From Sphingobacterium sp. B16(2022) (GTDB taxonomy: Bacteria > Bacteroidota > Bacteroidia > Sphingobacteriales > Sphingobacteriaceae): 64,000 nt of DNA. The position numbers and the translations under genes are program-made. The notes beneath the pieces were generated by a model, which was not told the origin of the DNA, searched no databases, and saw only the letters and a list, made by a program, of their open reading frames with translations. Positions 51,267-60,316 of this stretch are shown one piece after another; the first letter of the stretch is position 1, and each line of letters begins with the position of its first letter. Location: NCBI RefSeq assembly GCF_012030425.1, contig NZ_JAAUVN010000002.1, positions 992,001-1,056,000 on the forward strand, given 5' to 3'.

Positions 51267-54185
51267 GTGAAGGAAAATATTTCTTTAGATCAATTATCGC
51301 AATCTTTAACGGGGGACTTGTATTATGATGATTCTGCTTATCACCATACCATCCGTCTTGCCTATTCCACTGATGCATCCGTGTACCAAGAACTACCTTT
51401 AGCTGTAGCGATTCCCAGAAATAGTGGAGATATCAAAATTTTAATACAGTTTGCATCTGCAAACGGCATTACGATTATTCCGAGGACAGCAGGTACATCC
51501 TTAGCTGGTCAGGTTGTTGGAAATGGTATCGTTATGGATATCTCGAAGTATTTTAATAAGATACTTGAATTAAATGTCGAAGAACAATGGGTGCGTGTGC
51601 AACCTGGTGTTATTCGTGATGATCTCAATCATTACCTCAAACCATTTGGCTTCATGTTTGGTCCAGAAACCTCAACAGCAAGTCGTGCGATGATTGGTGG
51701 AATGATCGGTAATAATTCCTCCGGATTACATTCCATTGTATGGGGCGATACCCGTCAAAATTTATTAACAGCGAATGTCATATTAGATGATCAGTCTGAG
51801 GTCGTATTTGAAGCGTTGGACGAAGCATCTTATTTCAAGAAATTAATACAAAAAGATAGGGAAGGTGCAATTTACCGCGAATTGAATGCGATGTTGACAG
51901 TGGAAGAAAATATGCAGGCAATAGCATCGGGATATCCCAAACGGTCGATAACAAGACGAAATACAGGATATGCACTGGATATGGTATCAGATAAAACTGC
52001 TCCTTTCAATATGTGCCGTCTATTAGCTGGTTCTGAAGGAACCCTAGCGATCGTTACAGAGGCCAAGTTGCAATTATTACCATTACCGCCTAAAGAATTA
52101 GGTCTCCTATGTATCCACTTTGACGATATGATTGCGTGTATGGAAGGTAATGTGATTGCTTTGTCACATAATCCCGAAGCCTCGGAACTTGTCGATAAGT
52201 ATATCATGGATTTTACTGTCGGGCACCCCACTTATCAATATAATCGTTTTTTTATAGAAGGTGATCCCAAAGCTTTGCTTATAGTGGAGTTCAGAGGAAA
52301 TACGCCAGATGAAGTGGAAGCAAAGGCGATGGCATTGAAGGCCGCGTTGATTCAAAAGCATTTGGGTTATGCTTATCCATATATAACAGGTGAGCAGACC
52401 AATTTGGTTTGGGATGTACGGAAGGCGGGTTTAGGGTTAATCCGTAATTTACCCGGAGATAGTCAGCCGGTTAATTTGATTGAGGATTGTGCGGTTTCTC
52501 CGGAAGATTTACCTGCATATGTAGCAGATATTCAAAATTTATTGATTGCAGAGGGAGTTCACGCATCTTATTACGCGCATGCTGGAGCAGGAGAACTCCA
52601 TATTGAGCCTTTTGTTAATTTAAAAACAGAATCGGGGGTAAAAACTTTTCGCTCGATCTTAGAAAAGACAACAGATTTAGTTTTAAAATACAATGGATCT
52701 TTAAGTGGTGAGCATGGTGATGGTCGTCTGAGAGGTGAGTTTATTGAGAAAGTTTTAGGAGGAAAAGTCTTTAAACTCATTGAGCAGGTTAAAGAAATAT
52801 TTGATCCTAAAGGCGTATTTAATGCCAATAAGATTGTAAATACACCACCAATGGACACCCATCTCCGTTATGATAATAATAAAAATACAACACAGATAAA
52901 GACCTATTTCGATTTTTCGAAAGAGGAAAGTATCCTACGTCTGGCCGAGAAGTGTTCCGGATCAGGTGACTGCCGAAAAACAGAAATTACCGGTGGAACG
53001 ATGTGCCCCTCTTTTATGGCTACACGCGATGAAAAGGATACGACACGCGCTCGTGCCAATATGTTGCGTCAATTTTTGACAAATTCAACAAAAGAGAACC
53101 GGTTTGACCATGAAGAATTAAAAGAAGTGATGGACTTATGTTTATCATGTAAAGGTTGCAAAACTGAATGCCCTTCTAGTGTTGATGTAGCTAAGATGAA
53201 AGCCGAGTTTTTACAACATTATTACGATGAGCATGGTGTGCCCTTCCGGTCGCGAGTGATTGCAAATTTCACAGAATCTCAAAAATTAGGATCACTGGTA
53301 GCGCCCTTATACAACTTTGTTGTCAAAAATGACTTTTTAGCGGGCCTTGTAAAAAGAACCATTGGTTTTGCCCCTAAGAGATCACTGCCGTTGGTAGCTG
53401 GTACTACATTGTCACAATGGGTGAGAAAGCAGAAATACAAGACAGATGCAAAGCGGCGTGTATACTTATTCGCAGATGAATTTACAGAATATAACGATGC
53501 CGAAATAGGTATTACAGCATATAAATTACTAACTGCTTTAGGCTATGAAGTGATTATTCCAAAACATATTGAGAGTGGCCGAACTTATCTTTCAAAAGGT
53601 CTGGTTAAAGAAGCGAAGAAGATCGCTAATAAAAATATTACTTTTTTGAAAGATCTAATAACAGAGGAGACCCCCTTATTAGGAATAGAACCATCGGGTA
53701 TCATTACCTTTAGAGATGAATATCTTTCTTTGGTAGATTCGGATCTCTATGAAGATGCAAGTAGAGTAGCTAAAAATGCATTGATGTTTGATGAGTTTTT
53801 ACTGAAAGAGATTGAAGCTGGCCGTATTCAAAAAGAGCAGTTCAGTACGCGTGAGAAAACAATTAAGTTGCATGGACATTGCTATCAAAAAGCATTTCAT
53901 TTAGTAGAAACAACAGAGAAAGTCTTGTCATTTCCTCAAAACTACCAAGTAGAGGTGATTCCATCAGGCTGTTGTGGTATGGCGGGATCATTTGGTTATG
54001 AAAAAGAACACTACGACATCTCGATGAAAGTAGCAGAATTGGTTTTGTTGCCTACTGTCCGAAATACGGATTCTTCTACATGGATTGCTGCGGCAGGTAC
54101 ATCTTGCCGGCACCAGATTAAAGATGGAGCGGCAAGACATTCTTACCACCCTGTAGAAATCTTATATGATGCTTTAATTAAGTAA
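51267..54185 (+). CDS. FAD-binding and 4Fe-4S oxidoreductase (D-lactate/glycolate dehydrogenase type)
   Basis: 972 residues, GTG start at 51267. N-terminal FAD domain of the vanillyl-alcohol-oxidase/GlcD family (IIPRTAGTSLAGQVVGNGIV, then NNSSGLHSIVWGDT) and FAD-oxidase C-terminal domain (SLSGEHGDGRLRGEF). Then ferredoxin-like cysteine clusters (ECSGSGDCR-like KCSGSGDCRKT; CLSCKGCKTECPS) and a CCG heterodisulfide-reductase-type domain (HGHCYQKAF, SGCCGMAGSFGYE). One polypeptide joins GlcD-, ferredoxin- and CCG-type modules that other bacteria split. Likely oxidises D-lactate, glycolate or a 2-hydroxyacid, passing electrons to quinone. Confidence 0.88.
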   Translation: MKENISLDQLSQSLTGDLYYDDSAYHHTIRLAYSTDASVYQELPLAVAIPRNSGDIKILIQFASANGITIIPRTAGTSLAGQVVGNGIVMDISKYFNKILELNVEEQWVRVQPGVIRDDLNHYLKPFGFMFGPETSTASRAMIGGMIGNNSSGLHSIVWGDTRQNLLTANVILDDQSEVVFEALDEASYFKKLIQKDREGAIYRELNAMLTVEENMQAIASGYPKRSITRRNTGYALDMVSDKTAPFNMCRLLAGSEGTLAIVTEAKLQLLPLPPKELGLLCIHFDDMIACMEGNVIALSHNPEASELVDKYIMDFTVGHPTYQYNRFFIEGDPKALLIVEFRGNTPDEVEAKAMALKAALIQKHLGYAYPYITGEQTNLVWDVRKAGLGLIRNLPGDSQPVNLIEDCAVSPEDLPAYVADIQNLLIAEGVHASYYAHAGAGELHIEPFVNLKTESGVKTFRSILEKTTDLVLKYNGSLSGEHGDGRLRGEFIEKVLGGKVFKLIEQVKEIFDPKGVFNANKIVNTPPMDTHLRYDNNKNTTQIKTYFDFSKEESILRLAEKCSGSGDCRKTEITGGTMCPSFMATRDEKDTTRARANMLRQFLTNSTKENRFDHEELKEVMDLCLSCKGCKTECPSSVDVAKMKAEFLQHYYDEHGVPFRSRVIANFTESQKLGSLVAPLYNFVVKNDFLAGLVKRTIGFAPKRSLPLVAGTTLSQWVRKQKYKTDAKRRVYLFADEFTEYNDAEIGITAYKLLTALGYEVIIPKHIESGRTYLSKGLVKEAKKIANKNITFLKDLITEETPLLGIEPSGIITFRDEYLSLVDSDLYEDASRVAKNALMFDEFLLKEIEAGRIQKEQFSTREKTIKLHGHCYQKAFHLVETTEKVLSFPQNYQVEVIPSGCCGMAGSFGYEKEHYDISMKVAELVLLPTVRNTDSSTWIAAAGTSCRHQIKDGAARHSYHPVEILYDALIK

Positions 54186-54207
54186 AACAATCAATCTATT
54201 TTATTTG

Positions 54208-54254
54208 TTTATCAGTAAAAATCGTTAGTTTTAGTAAACGATTTTACTGATAAA
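54208..54254 (+). repeat. Long imperfect hairpin before the lipoprotein gene
   Basis: TTTATCAGTAAAAATCGTT (54208-54226) pairs with AACGATTTTACTGATAAA (54237-54254), 18 bp with one bulged A and a 10-nt loop. It starts 22 nt after the oxidoreductase stop and ends 17 nt before the next ATG. No T-tract follows, so it may be a leader structure rather than a terminator. Confidence 0.5.
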
Positions 54255-54271
54255 CATAATTACTGAAAAAG

Positions 54272-54907
54272 ATGAGAAAAATAAATCAAATTGCTGTTCT
54301 ATCTGCGTTAGCTTTTGCGACAGCATGTGGCAACACTACCCAAAACCAACAAGGTGGCGATAAATCAAAAAAAAGTAACATTCCTATTGAGGAATTGACC
54401 ATTGATGGACCTGTCACTAATAATAAACATCTTTTCTTACGTATTGTTGATGATGTAAAAACGGATTCTAGTTACATCTATACGGCTAAAAGTACCTTCA
54501 AAGGAGATACTGTTGGATTGAAAGTAGAAGTCGTAAATCTTATCCCTGCCGGAATTATTGATGATGTCGCTAATGAAGATGTTGGTTTTACAAAAGGTAA
54601 AATTAAAATTTCTTCTTTAGGTGCAGAGAGTGATGCTTTTATAAAAGCATTGGGTAAAATATATGAAGTACCAGCTTCTGGCCCTTTCGCAAGTGCAACA
54701 TTGATACCGACAGTTTTCTCTTCAAATAAAGTAAATGCTGATCTTGATAAAACAGCAACTTATAGCTTTAAATTATTTTTAGAGCAAAAGTCAGGGGAAC
54801 CGGCTGAAATGTTTTTCAACATTGATACGTATAAAAAATCTTTAGAATTTAAAGAGAAAGATCCTAAATTCCGCGCTCCGTTTATTTCCGCACTGGAAGG
54901 TAAATAA
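54272..54907 (+). CDS. Lipoprotein of unknown function
   Basis: 211 residues. MRKINQIAVLSALAFATAC is a lipoprotein signal (C19). The mature protein starts with a low-complexity linker (NTTQNQQGGDKSKKSN), then a beta-rich domain (KHLFLRIVDDVKTDSSYIYT, GDTVGLKVEVVNLIPAGI) with no recognised catalytic motif. Probably periplasmic, anchored to a membrane. It is downstream of the oxidoreductase gene but separated by a long hairpin, so it may be independently expressed. No family identified. Confidence 0.75.
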   Translation: MRKINQIAVLSALAFATACGNTTQNQQGGDKSKKSNIPIEELTIDGPVTNNKHLFLRIVDDVKTDSSYIYTAKSTFKGDTVGLKVEVVNLIPAGIIDDVANEDVGFTKGKIKISSLGAESDAFIKALGKIYEVPASGPFASATLIPTVFSSNKVNADLDKTATYSFKLFLEQKSGEPAEMFFNIDTYKKSLEFKEKDPKFRAPFISALEGK

Positions 54908-54928
54908 GCTTTAAAATCATATTATAAA

Positions 54929-54960
54929 AAAAAGGCTTTCTATTATTAGAAAGCCTTTTT
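54929..54960. terminator. Bidirectional terminator between the lipoprotein and DUF5686 genes
   Basis: GGCTTTCTA/TAGAAAGCC stem with A- and T-run extensions and 4-nt loop; it ends 5 nt before the DUF5686 stop. Confidence 0.9.
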
Positions 54961-54964
54961 TATG

Positions 54965-57556
54965 TTAGAAATCAAATTTTATTCTAGCCCTTATGCCCGA
55001 TTTAGGAGCACCTGGGTGATCAAGATAATTTAATCTCCGGACATAATCTACGCGAAGTATTTTGAAAATATTGGACAATCCAACACTAGCCTCCATGTAT
55101 GGATCCGATCCAAAGGTGTACGAAGATTGTATATTGTCAGCATTTTTCTGAAAGTCAAATACTTTGTCAGAATGATCTGGGTTGTTCTCATCTCGAAGCC
55201 CACCGTATACAGCTTTAAAACTAAATACTTCACGAAGTTTTAGCTTTTTAATACCAGGAATTTTGTTTAACAAGAAACCATTCATGTAGTATTGGATGTT
55301 AGCGGATGCATGGTGGTCACTGACAAATTCCAAGAAGTTCATCAAATTGTAAGAATTAAGCTGATATGCATAAGTCTGATTCGCACGGTGTATCGTTAAG
55401 AAAGGAAATGGAATTCCTTTACCAGCAATATAAGTACCTGCGACATCAATATCTGCATAGCCGAACTGGCTCAGGTAAAATCTTTTGAATGCTCCTACGT
55501 TAAAGTTGTGATAACTATATTCGCCTTTGAATACATCTTTAAGTCCAGCCGTGTAGTTAAAGTTAAAAATAGGGTATTCATTAAATATAGGAGTACGATA
55601 AAGCTTTCCTTGATAAAACTGTTCATTCGGAGCGTAGCGAATATTTACTGATAACTCCGTTGAATTGATTTCGTTGAACACTTTAGTTTGACCATTATCA
55701 TCTATGATCTGATACCTTAAAGATCCTGCTGGCGATTGTTTTGTTGCATTAAATCCCAATCCAATACTTAAGCGATTTTCAAATTCTTTTCTATAATCAA
55801 CGCGATAAACATCATTATAGATGTAATTTTCATTATCACCTCTTTTGAAGGATAGCAAAAAGTTATCTTCTTGTATAAATTCTAAAGCTTGACCAGGAAT
55901 CTTGGTGTCACGTTGGAACGATGCCCGGATGTAGTGTTGTGGAAATGAATAAACAGACTTATTGTTGAAAGCATAAGTTCCGCTTAAAAAGTATTTCCAT
56001 TTTTCATCTTTAAATCCATATGCTGCATACGATTCAGCATAAAACCTTTTACTGAATGATTCTGTAGTTCTACCACCAACACGTAGTCTAAATCCTTCGA
56101 CAGGGTTAAAGCTATAAAAAGTATTTACCGGACCAATTTCAACAGGACCAGCCTGTTTATATCCCGATAATACCAAAGCTGCAATATCCATAAAGGTTTT
56201 AAAAGAAGGAATCTGTTGCAGGGTGTCGATATTATGATAAATATTCAGCTCATTTTTCGTTAAAGGAATTTGACGTTGCGTATCAAAAAGTTTTCGAGTA
56301 CCCTTTCCATCTGCTATATTGTAAGCAATTACCGTTTCAGGACCACTATAAATACTATCCGGTTGAACAACGCCAGTTTTATAATTTTTATAGTTGACAG
56401 TTCTATTACCACGAATACCTGTTCCTTTATCTGTTAAAGAAAAATCAATACCAAGTGTACTTTGACTTAAATAGAATCTTTTACTCTCATCCTGATCAAA
56501 TTTTAGTTCAATATTCATGTCCCTTACAAAGTTCAAATTGATATCATCAGCGACAGTCATATTAGCACCTTGTACAGCATAGTTACCATCCAGTGTAATA
56601 TATAACTGGCCTTTGAAAAGCATGTCCGCTTTATTGCGTGGAAAAAAACTAAGTTCAACTAACCACGGTTGCTGTGTTTTTATCGTATCTGTGATAAAAA
56701 ACTTGTAAAATGTGGGAGCCGAGTTGGCGATTGGACTTAAAAATTGATTCGTTACCAGCGTGATATTGTTATCGTAAATATCTACTGTCTCATAAAGTTT
56801 ATTGAAATATGCACTTAAACCATCATTATCAATAAATTTGGGATCAAATTGCGCACGTTGCTCTCCTATGATATATTGTTTTGTTTTTTTAGGGTCCTTA
56901 CGAAAATATACTTTTGAAAGTTTCTCTTCCATAAAAGCAGGCAATAGATATTTATTTGCAGTTTTAGCCGAATCATCTACTTCAAAAAGAAATTGGTAAT
57001 TTTTGAATATTTTCTTGTTTACAAATTTCTCTGACAAATTACTCAGTCCTAAAGAGATCTTTTCATATTGGTCATACTGCGCGAATTGTTGCCCTGTTAA
57101 TCTATTTTTACTTTTATTTTCGATTACTTTACGGATCAATGCGACAGCAGGATTATCTTTGTTTGTATACTTTCTCTTTTTTGCTCTGACTACAACCTCG
57201 TCAAGGGTATTGTCCTGAGATTCCATCAATACCTCGATCTGTTGCGTCTCGTCATTCGTAACAAATACATCTTTATAATCATACCCAACACTTGATACAC
57301 GGATTTTCACATAATTCTTTGGAAATTTTAAGGTGAACCGTCCAGACTCTTCAGTCGAAGTAGCATTGCCGGGGGCTGCAGGTGCTCCAACAACAGCAAC
57401 TGTCGCGTAGCCAATCGGTTGTTTCGTCTTGCTGTCCTTAACGATACCCTGTACTGTTTTTAATTGGCCTAATGCTGCAGTAATACTTACTAACATGACT
57501 GATGCCAGTAAAAATAGTGTTTTTGCAATTGTACTGCTACTACGTTGGTATTCCAT
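54965..57556 (-). CDS. DUF5686/CarboxypepD_reg outer-membrane protein
   Basis: 863 residues with an N-terminal signal (about residues 11-30, LFLLASVMLVSITAALG). The first domain is a carboxypeptidase regulatory-like repeat (VQGIVKDSKTKQPIGYATV, then SVGYDYKDVFV). The rest matches DUF5686, a large beta-barrel-like outer-membrane protein of Bacteroidota (FYAESYAAYGFKDEKW, GAFKRFYLSQFGYADIDVAG); the last residues IRARIKFDF end in a C-terminal Phe, a common barrel assembly signal. Exact role unknown; no SusD partner here. Monocistronic. Confidence 0.88.
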   Translation of the reverse strand: MEYQRSSSTIAKTLFLLASVMLVSITAALGQLKTVQGIVKDSKTKQPIGYATVAVVGAPAAPGNATSTEESGRFTLKFPKNYVKIRVSSVGYDYKDVFVTNDETQQIEVLMESQDNTLDEVVVRAKKRKYTNKDNPAVALIRKVIENKSKNRLTGQQFAQYDQYEKISLGLSNLSEKFVNKKIFKNYQFLFEVDDSAKTANKYLLPAFMEEKLSKVYFRKDPKKTKQYIIGEQRAQFDPKFIDNDGLSAYFNKLYETVDIYDNNITLVTNQFLSPIANSAPTFYKFFITDTIKTQQPWLVELSFFPRNKADMLFKGQLYITLDGNYAVQGANMTVADDINLNFVRDMNIELKFDQDESKRFYLSQSTLGIDFSLTDKGTGIRGNRTVNYKNYKTGVVQPDSIYSGPETVIAYNIADGKGTRKLFDTQRQIPLTKNELNIYHNIDTLQQIPSFKTFMDIAALVLSGYKQAGPVEIGPVNTFYSFNPVEGFRLRVGGRTTESFSKRFYAESYAAYGFKDEKWKYFLSGTYAFNNKSVYSFPQHYIRASFQRDTKIPGQALEFIQEDNFLLSFKRGDNENYIYNDVYRVDYRKEFENRLSIGLGFNATKQSPAGSLRYQIIDDNGQTKVFNEINSTELSVNIRYAPNEQFYQGKLYRTPIFNEYPIFNFNYTAGLKDVFKGEYSYHNFNVGAFKRFYLSQFGYADIDVAGTYIAGKGIPFPFLTIHRANQTYAYQLNSYNLMNFLEFVSDHHASANIQYYMNGFLLNKIPGIKKLKLREVFSFKAVYGGLRDENNPDHSDKVFDFQKNADNIQSSYTFGSDPYMEASVGLSNIFKILRVDYVRRLNYLDHPGAPKSGIRARIKFDF

Positions 57557-57869
57557 AATTTTACATTAATTATATCACAAATTACCGATACGTGTTATAA
57601 CACCATCTTAATTTCTGACTTTTTAACTTAAAAGTTCTAATAAGTTGTATGCAAAAGAAATAAAAAATTAAGAATTAATAAAACATTTACAATTTTTTAA
57701 CTTCACTATTTTTATTAATCGACTATTAACTTGTTGAATAGCAGTACATTTGTTTTAATGTCAGAATAAACTGACTATAATTTTACTTCTTTATGATGAA
57801 ATTCGACCTAAATACAACCAATCTCGTTGACTATTGTAACAAAAAGGTCAGCGAAGTTGTTTTGATTTT
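57557..57869. other. Intergenic region between DUF5686 and the long RluA gene
   Basis: No firm gene. A plus-strand TACATTTG box (57745-57752) is followed by a GTCAG-N6-CTGAC hairpin (57760-57775) and a 26-codon frame 57793-57873 (MMKFDLNTTNLVDYCNKK). That frame ends inside the 3' end of the convergent RluA gene. The frame is short and unsupported; it could equally be an antisense transcript or nothing. Confidence 0.3.
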
Positions 57870-59576
57870 TTAAAAATTTGGTTCCGACGCAAAATGAATG
57901 CGCTCTTTTGTAGTAGGGTGGTTAAACTCAATATAAGCAGCATGCAAGTGTAATCGATCGGATTTTTGACCATAAAGATCGTCTCCAACAATAGGACAGT
58001 TCATTCCTTTAGGATGAGCAGAATGAAGGCGAAGTTGATGTGTTCTTCCTGTCAATGGAAAGTATCGCACTTTGGTTTTACCGTTTATAATTTCGATTTT
58101 TTCCCATTTAGTAACTGCTTTCTTTCCATGTTCATAACAGACTAACTGTCGAGGTCTATCGTCAAGATCAACCCGTAGAGGTAGTGATATAATTCCAGAA
58201 TCGGTATCGATAATGCCATCAAGTAAAGCAATATATTCCTTGACGATGGTATGGTTGATAAATTGACTCTGAATAAATTTGTGAGCTTCTTTAGTTTTGG
58301 CTATCACAAGAATTCCGGATGTAGACATATCTAACCGATGAACAATTAAAGGCCCTGCATCGGGATATTTTTTAAGCATGCGTGTATAGACCGAATCTTT
58401 AACATGTATGCCAGGTACGGATAGGAATTCTTCAGGCTTATCTATAATGACCAGGGTTTCATCTTCGTAAATAATCGGGAGTTCAATGCTTTCATCAGGG
58501 CTTTCGAGCATCGGATTTTTATCAACCTGTAATCCCTCAAGCATAAAGCCGAGAATAGGTTCACATTTATTACGACATGCAGGGTAGTAGCTTTGGTGTC
58601 TTCGTACTTCAGCCGAAGGCGATTGTCCCCACCAAAATTCGGCAAGTGCAATTGGCTTGTAATCATTTAAATAAGCATATTGCAATAGTTTTGGTGCGGC
58701 ACATTCACCAGATCCAGCAGGTGGTTGCAAATTGTATGCTTTAAAAATGTCAATGACATTTTTAGTTTCCCCTTTCGCATTTTTAAAATTGTATTGTGCA
58801 AATAATTGATTTTGCAACTGTGCAGAACGTTTTTTACGCTCTTCCTTTAAATCTGCTATTATATTGAGGTGATCATTTAGTGGTTTTTCAGCGATGGAAA
58901 TATCATGGTGATATTGTTTTTGGAAAACACTCAGTTCAAATTTATCTCTTAAACTCTGTTTGATCAGATCTTCTTCAAGCAGTTGATATGATGCAGCTGA
59001 TAGGGTTAATTTTGATTTGTCTCGAAGTTGTTTACGTTCTTTCTTTTGAATTTTCAGATTTTCTTTAAAGTTGGCCAATTGCTGATCCAGCCTCACTTTA
59101 GTATCATCGAGCTTTTCTTTCAGTTGCGTACCTTTTTCACTCTGCTCTAATGCTGTAATTTGCTTATTAAGGTTATTGAGGTGTTCCTCTTCTAACAGAA
59201 AAAAAGAATTTTCCGTTAACATATCAAAAACCGGAGGTACAAAATAGCGATGATCATTTTTGCCAGCCAGTTTACCGGAGAAACCAGCTAAAAATCCGAT
59301 ATGACCATCTTGATCTTGGACAATTAATACACCGAACATTTTACCAATGGCCTGTCCATCCATTTTTTCGTTTAGACCAAAATTATGAACCCATTCCGTT
59401 TGAGTAAGAATATATTCTTGAACAGATGCGCAGGCTTGTTTTGCCAGTTCATGTGGTTCATAACAGAAGGGGAAAGTAAAATGTGTAGGTAAAAGTATTT
59501 CCTTGATTTCCTCATTAAATTCGTGAAAGTATAGATCACCGTTCAAACAATTCCCCTTCATCATTGTTGTTTTCAT
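57870..59576 (-). CDS. RluA family pseudouridine synthase with long N-terminal extension
   Basis: 568 residues. The catalytic domain occupies the C-terminal third: IVHRLDMSTSGILVIAK holds the nucleophilic Asp and LTGRTHQLRLHS the second motif. The first ~370 residues include a predicted coiled coil (about 125-230, e.g. LNKQITALEQSEKGTQLKEK) and a Cys-containing linker (GECAAPKLL, YPACRNKCEPIL) that may bind zinc. This long form exists in Bacteroidota and gamma-proteobacteria; its RNA target is unclear. -7 box TACTTTTG (59585-59592) ends 8 nt before the ATG. Confidence 0.88.
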   Translation of the reverse strand: MKTTMMKGNCLNGDLYFHEFNEEIKEILLPTHFTFPFCYEPHELAKQACASVQEYILTQTEWVHNFGLNEKMDGQAIGKMFGVLIVQDQDGHIGFLAGFSGKLAGKNDHRYFVPPVFDMLTENSFFLLEEEHLNNLNKQITALEQSEKGTQLKEKLDDTKVRLDQQLANFKENLKIQKKERKQLRDKSKLTLSAASYQLLEEDLIKQSLRDKFELSVFQKQYHHDISIAEKPLNDHLNIIADLKEERKKRSAQLQNQLFAQYNFKNAKGETKNVIDIFKAYNLQPPAGSGECAAPKLLQYAYLNDYKPIALAEFWWGQSPSAEVRRHQSYYPACRNKCEPILGFMLEGLQVDKNPMLESPDESIELPIIYEDETLVIIDKPEEFLSVPGIHVKDSVYTRMLKKYPDAGPLIVHRLDMSTSGILVIAKTKEAHKFIQSQFINHTIVKEYIALLDGIIDTDSGIISLPLRVDLDDRPRQLVCYEHGKKAVTKWEKIEIINGKTKVRYFPLTGRTHQLRLHSAHPKGMNCPIVGDDLYGQKSDRLHLHAAYIEFNHPTTKERIHFASEPNF

Positions 59577-59720
59577 TATGCGTACAAAAGTACAAAAATG
59601 ATGTTATTTTTATGACAATATTATTTCTTAATTAATGGGCTTTACGGCCTCATTTTATTAATATTGTATATCAAGTAACAGTGATTTTAATAATTTAAAT
59701 AAATTGTAAAATAATTCATT

Positions 59721-60191
59721 ATGAAAGCAAAAATTGGTATTAAAGAAGCAGACTTGGCAAAGGTAGCCGCTATTTTGAATAATGTGTTAGCGGATGAAAG
59801 TATTGTGTATCAAAAAACAAGAAATGCACATTGGAATGTTGAAGGTCCAGATTTTCATGCCGCGCATTTATTTTTGGAATCGCAGTATAATGAATTGGCA
59901 GAAATTATTGATGAAGTCGCAGAACGCATCCGTCAAATCGGACATTATGCAGTAGGTTCATACGCCAAATATCTAGAATTGACCCACCTTACAGAGACGA
60001 AGTACGAACATACAGATAGTAAAGGGTTTTTCAAAGAATTACTGTCAGATCATGAATCTGTTATTATGAATATTAGAGGAAATTTGGATGCGGTCGAAAA
60101 AGCTGGAGATCAGGCGACTGAAGATTTTCTTGTTGGTTTACTAGCGCAGCATGAAAAGATGGCTTGGATGTTACGTGCTCATGTAGCATAA
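59721..60191 (+). CDS. dps: Dps-type DNA-protecting ferritin
   Basis: 156 residues. Iron-oxidising dodecamer that binds and protects DNA under starvation and oxidative stress. The inter-subunit ferroxidase residues fit E. coli spacing: H37 (RNAHWNV), then D64 and E68 in EIIDEVAERI. HLFLESQYNELAEIIDEVAE and the conserved AHVA-like C-terminal helix agree with the family. It is divergent from the long RluA gene, and a 24-bp terminator follows. Likely partner in iron storage to the Feo import genes elsewhere in the window. Confidence 0.95.
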   Translation: MKAKIGIKEADLAKVAAILNNVLADESIVYQKTRNAHWNVEGPDFHAAHLFLESQYNELAEIIDEVAERIRQIGHYAVGSYAKYLELTHLTETKYEHTDSKGFFKELLSDHESVIMNIRGNLDAVEKAGDQATEDFLVGLLAQHEKMAWMLRAHVA

Positions 60192-60203
60192 CTTTTATAA
60201 CAA

Positions 60204-60254
60204 TACTTTCAATAAAAAAGCAGTACCCTCGGTACTGCTTTTTTATTGAAAGTA
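60204..60254 (+). terminator. Long terminator hairpin after dps
   Basis: 24-bp perfect stem (60204-60227 with 60231-60254) with a 3-nt loop and internal T6, 12 nt after the dps stop. Confidence 0.92.
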
Positions 60255-60316
60255 CTAAAAACTGCATGATAATTGTAAAGGGCATTACATTACTGCAAAT
60301 TTATTTTTCCATTAGT

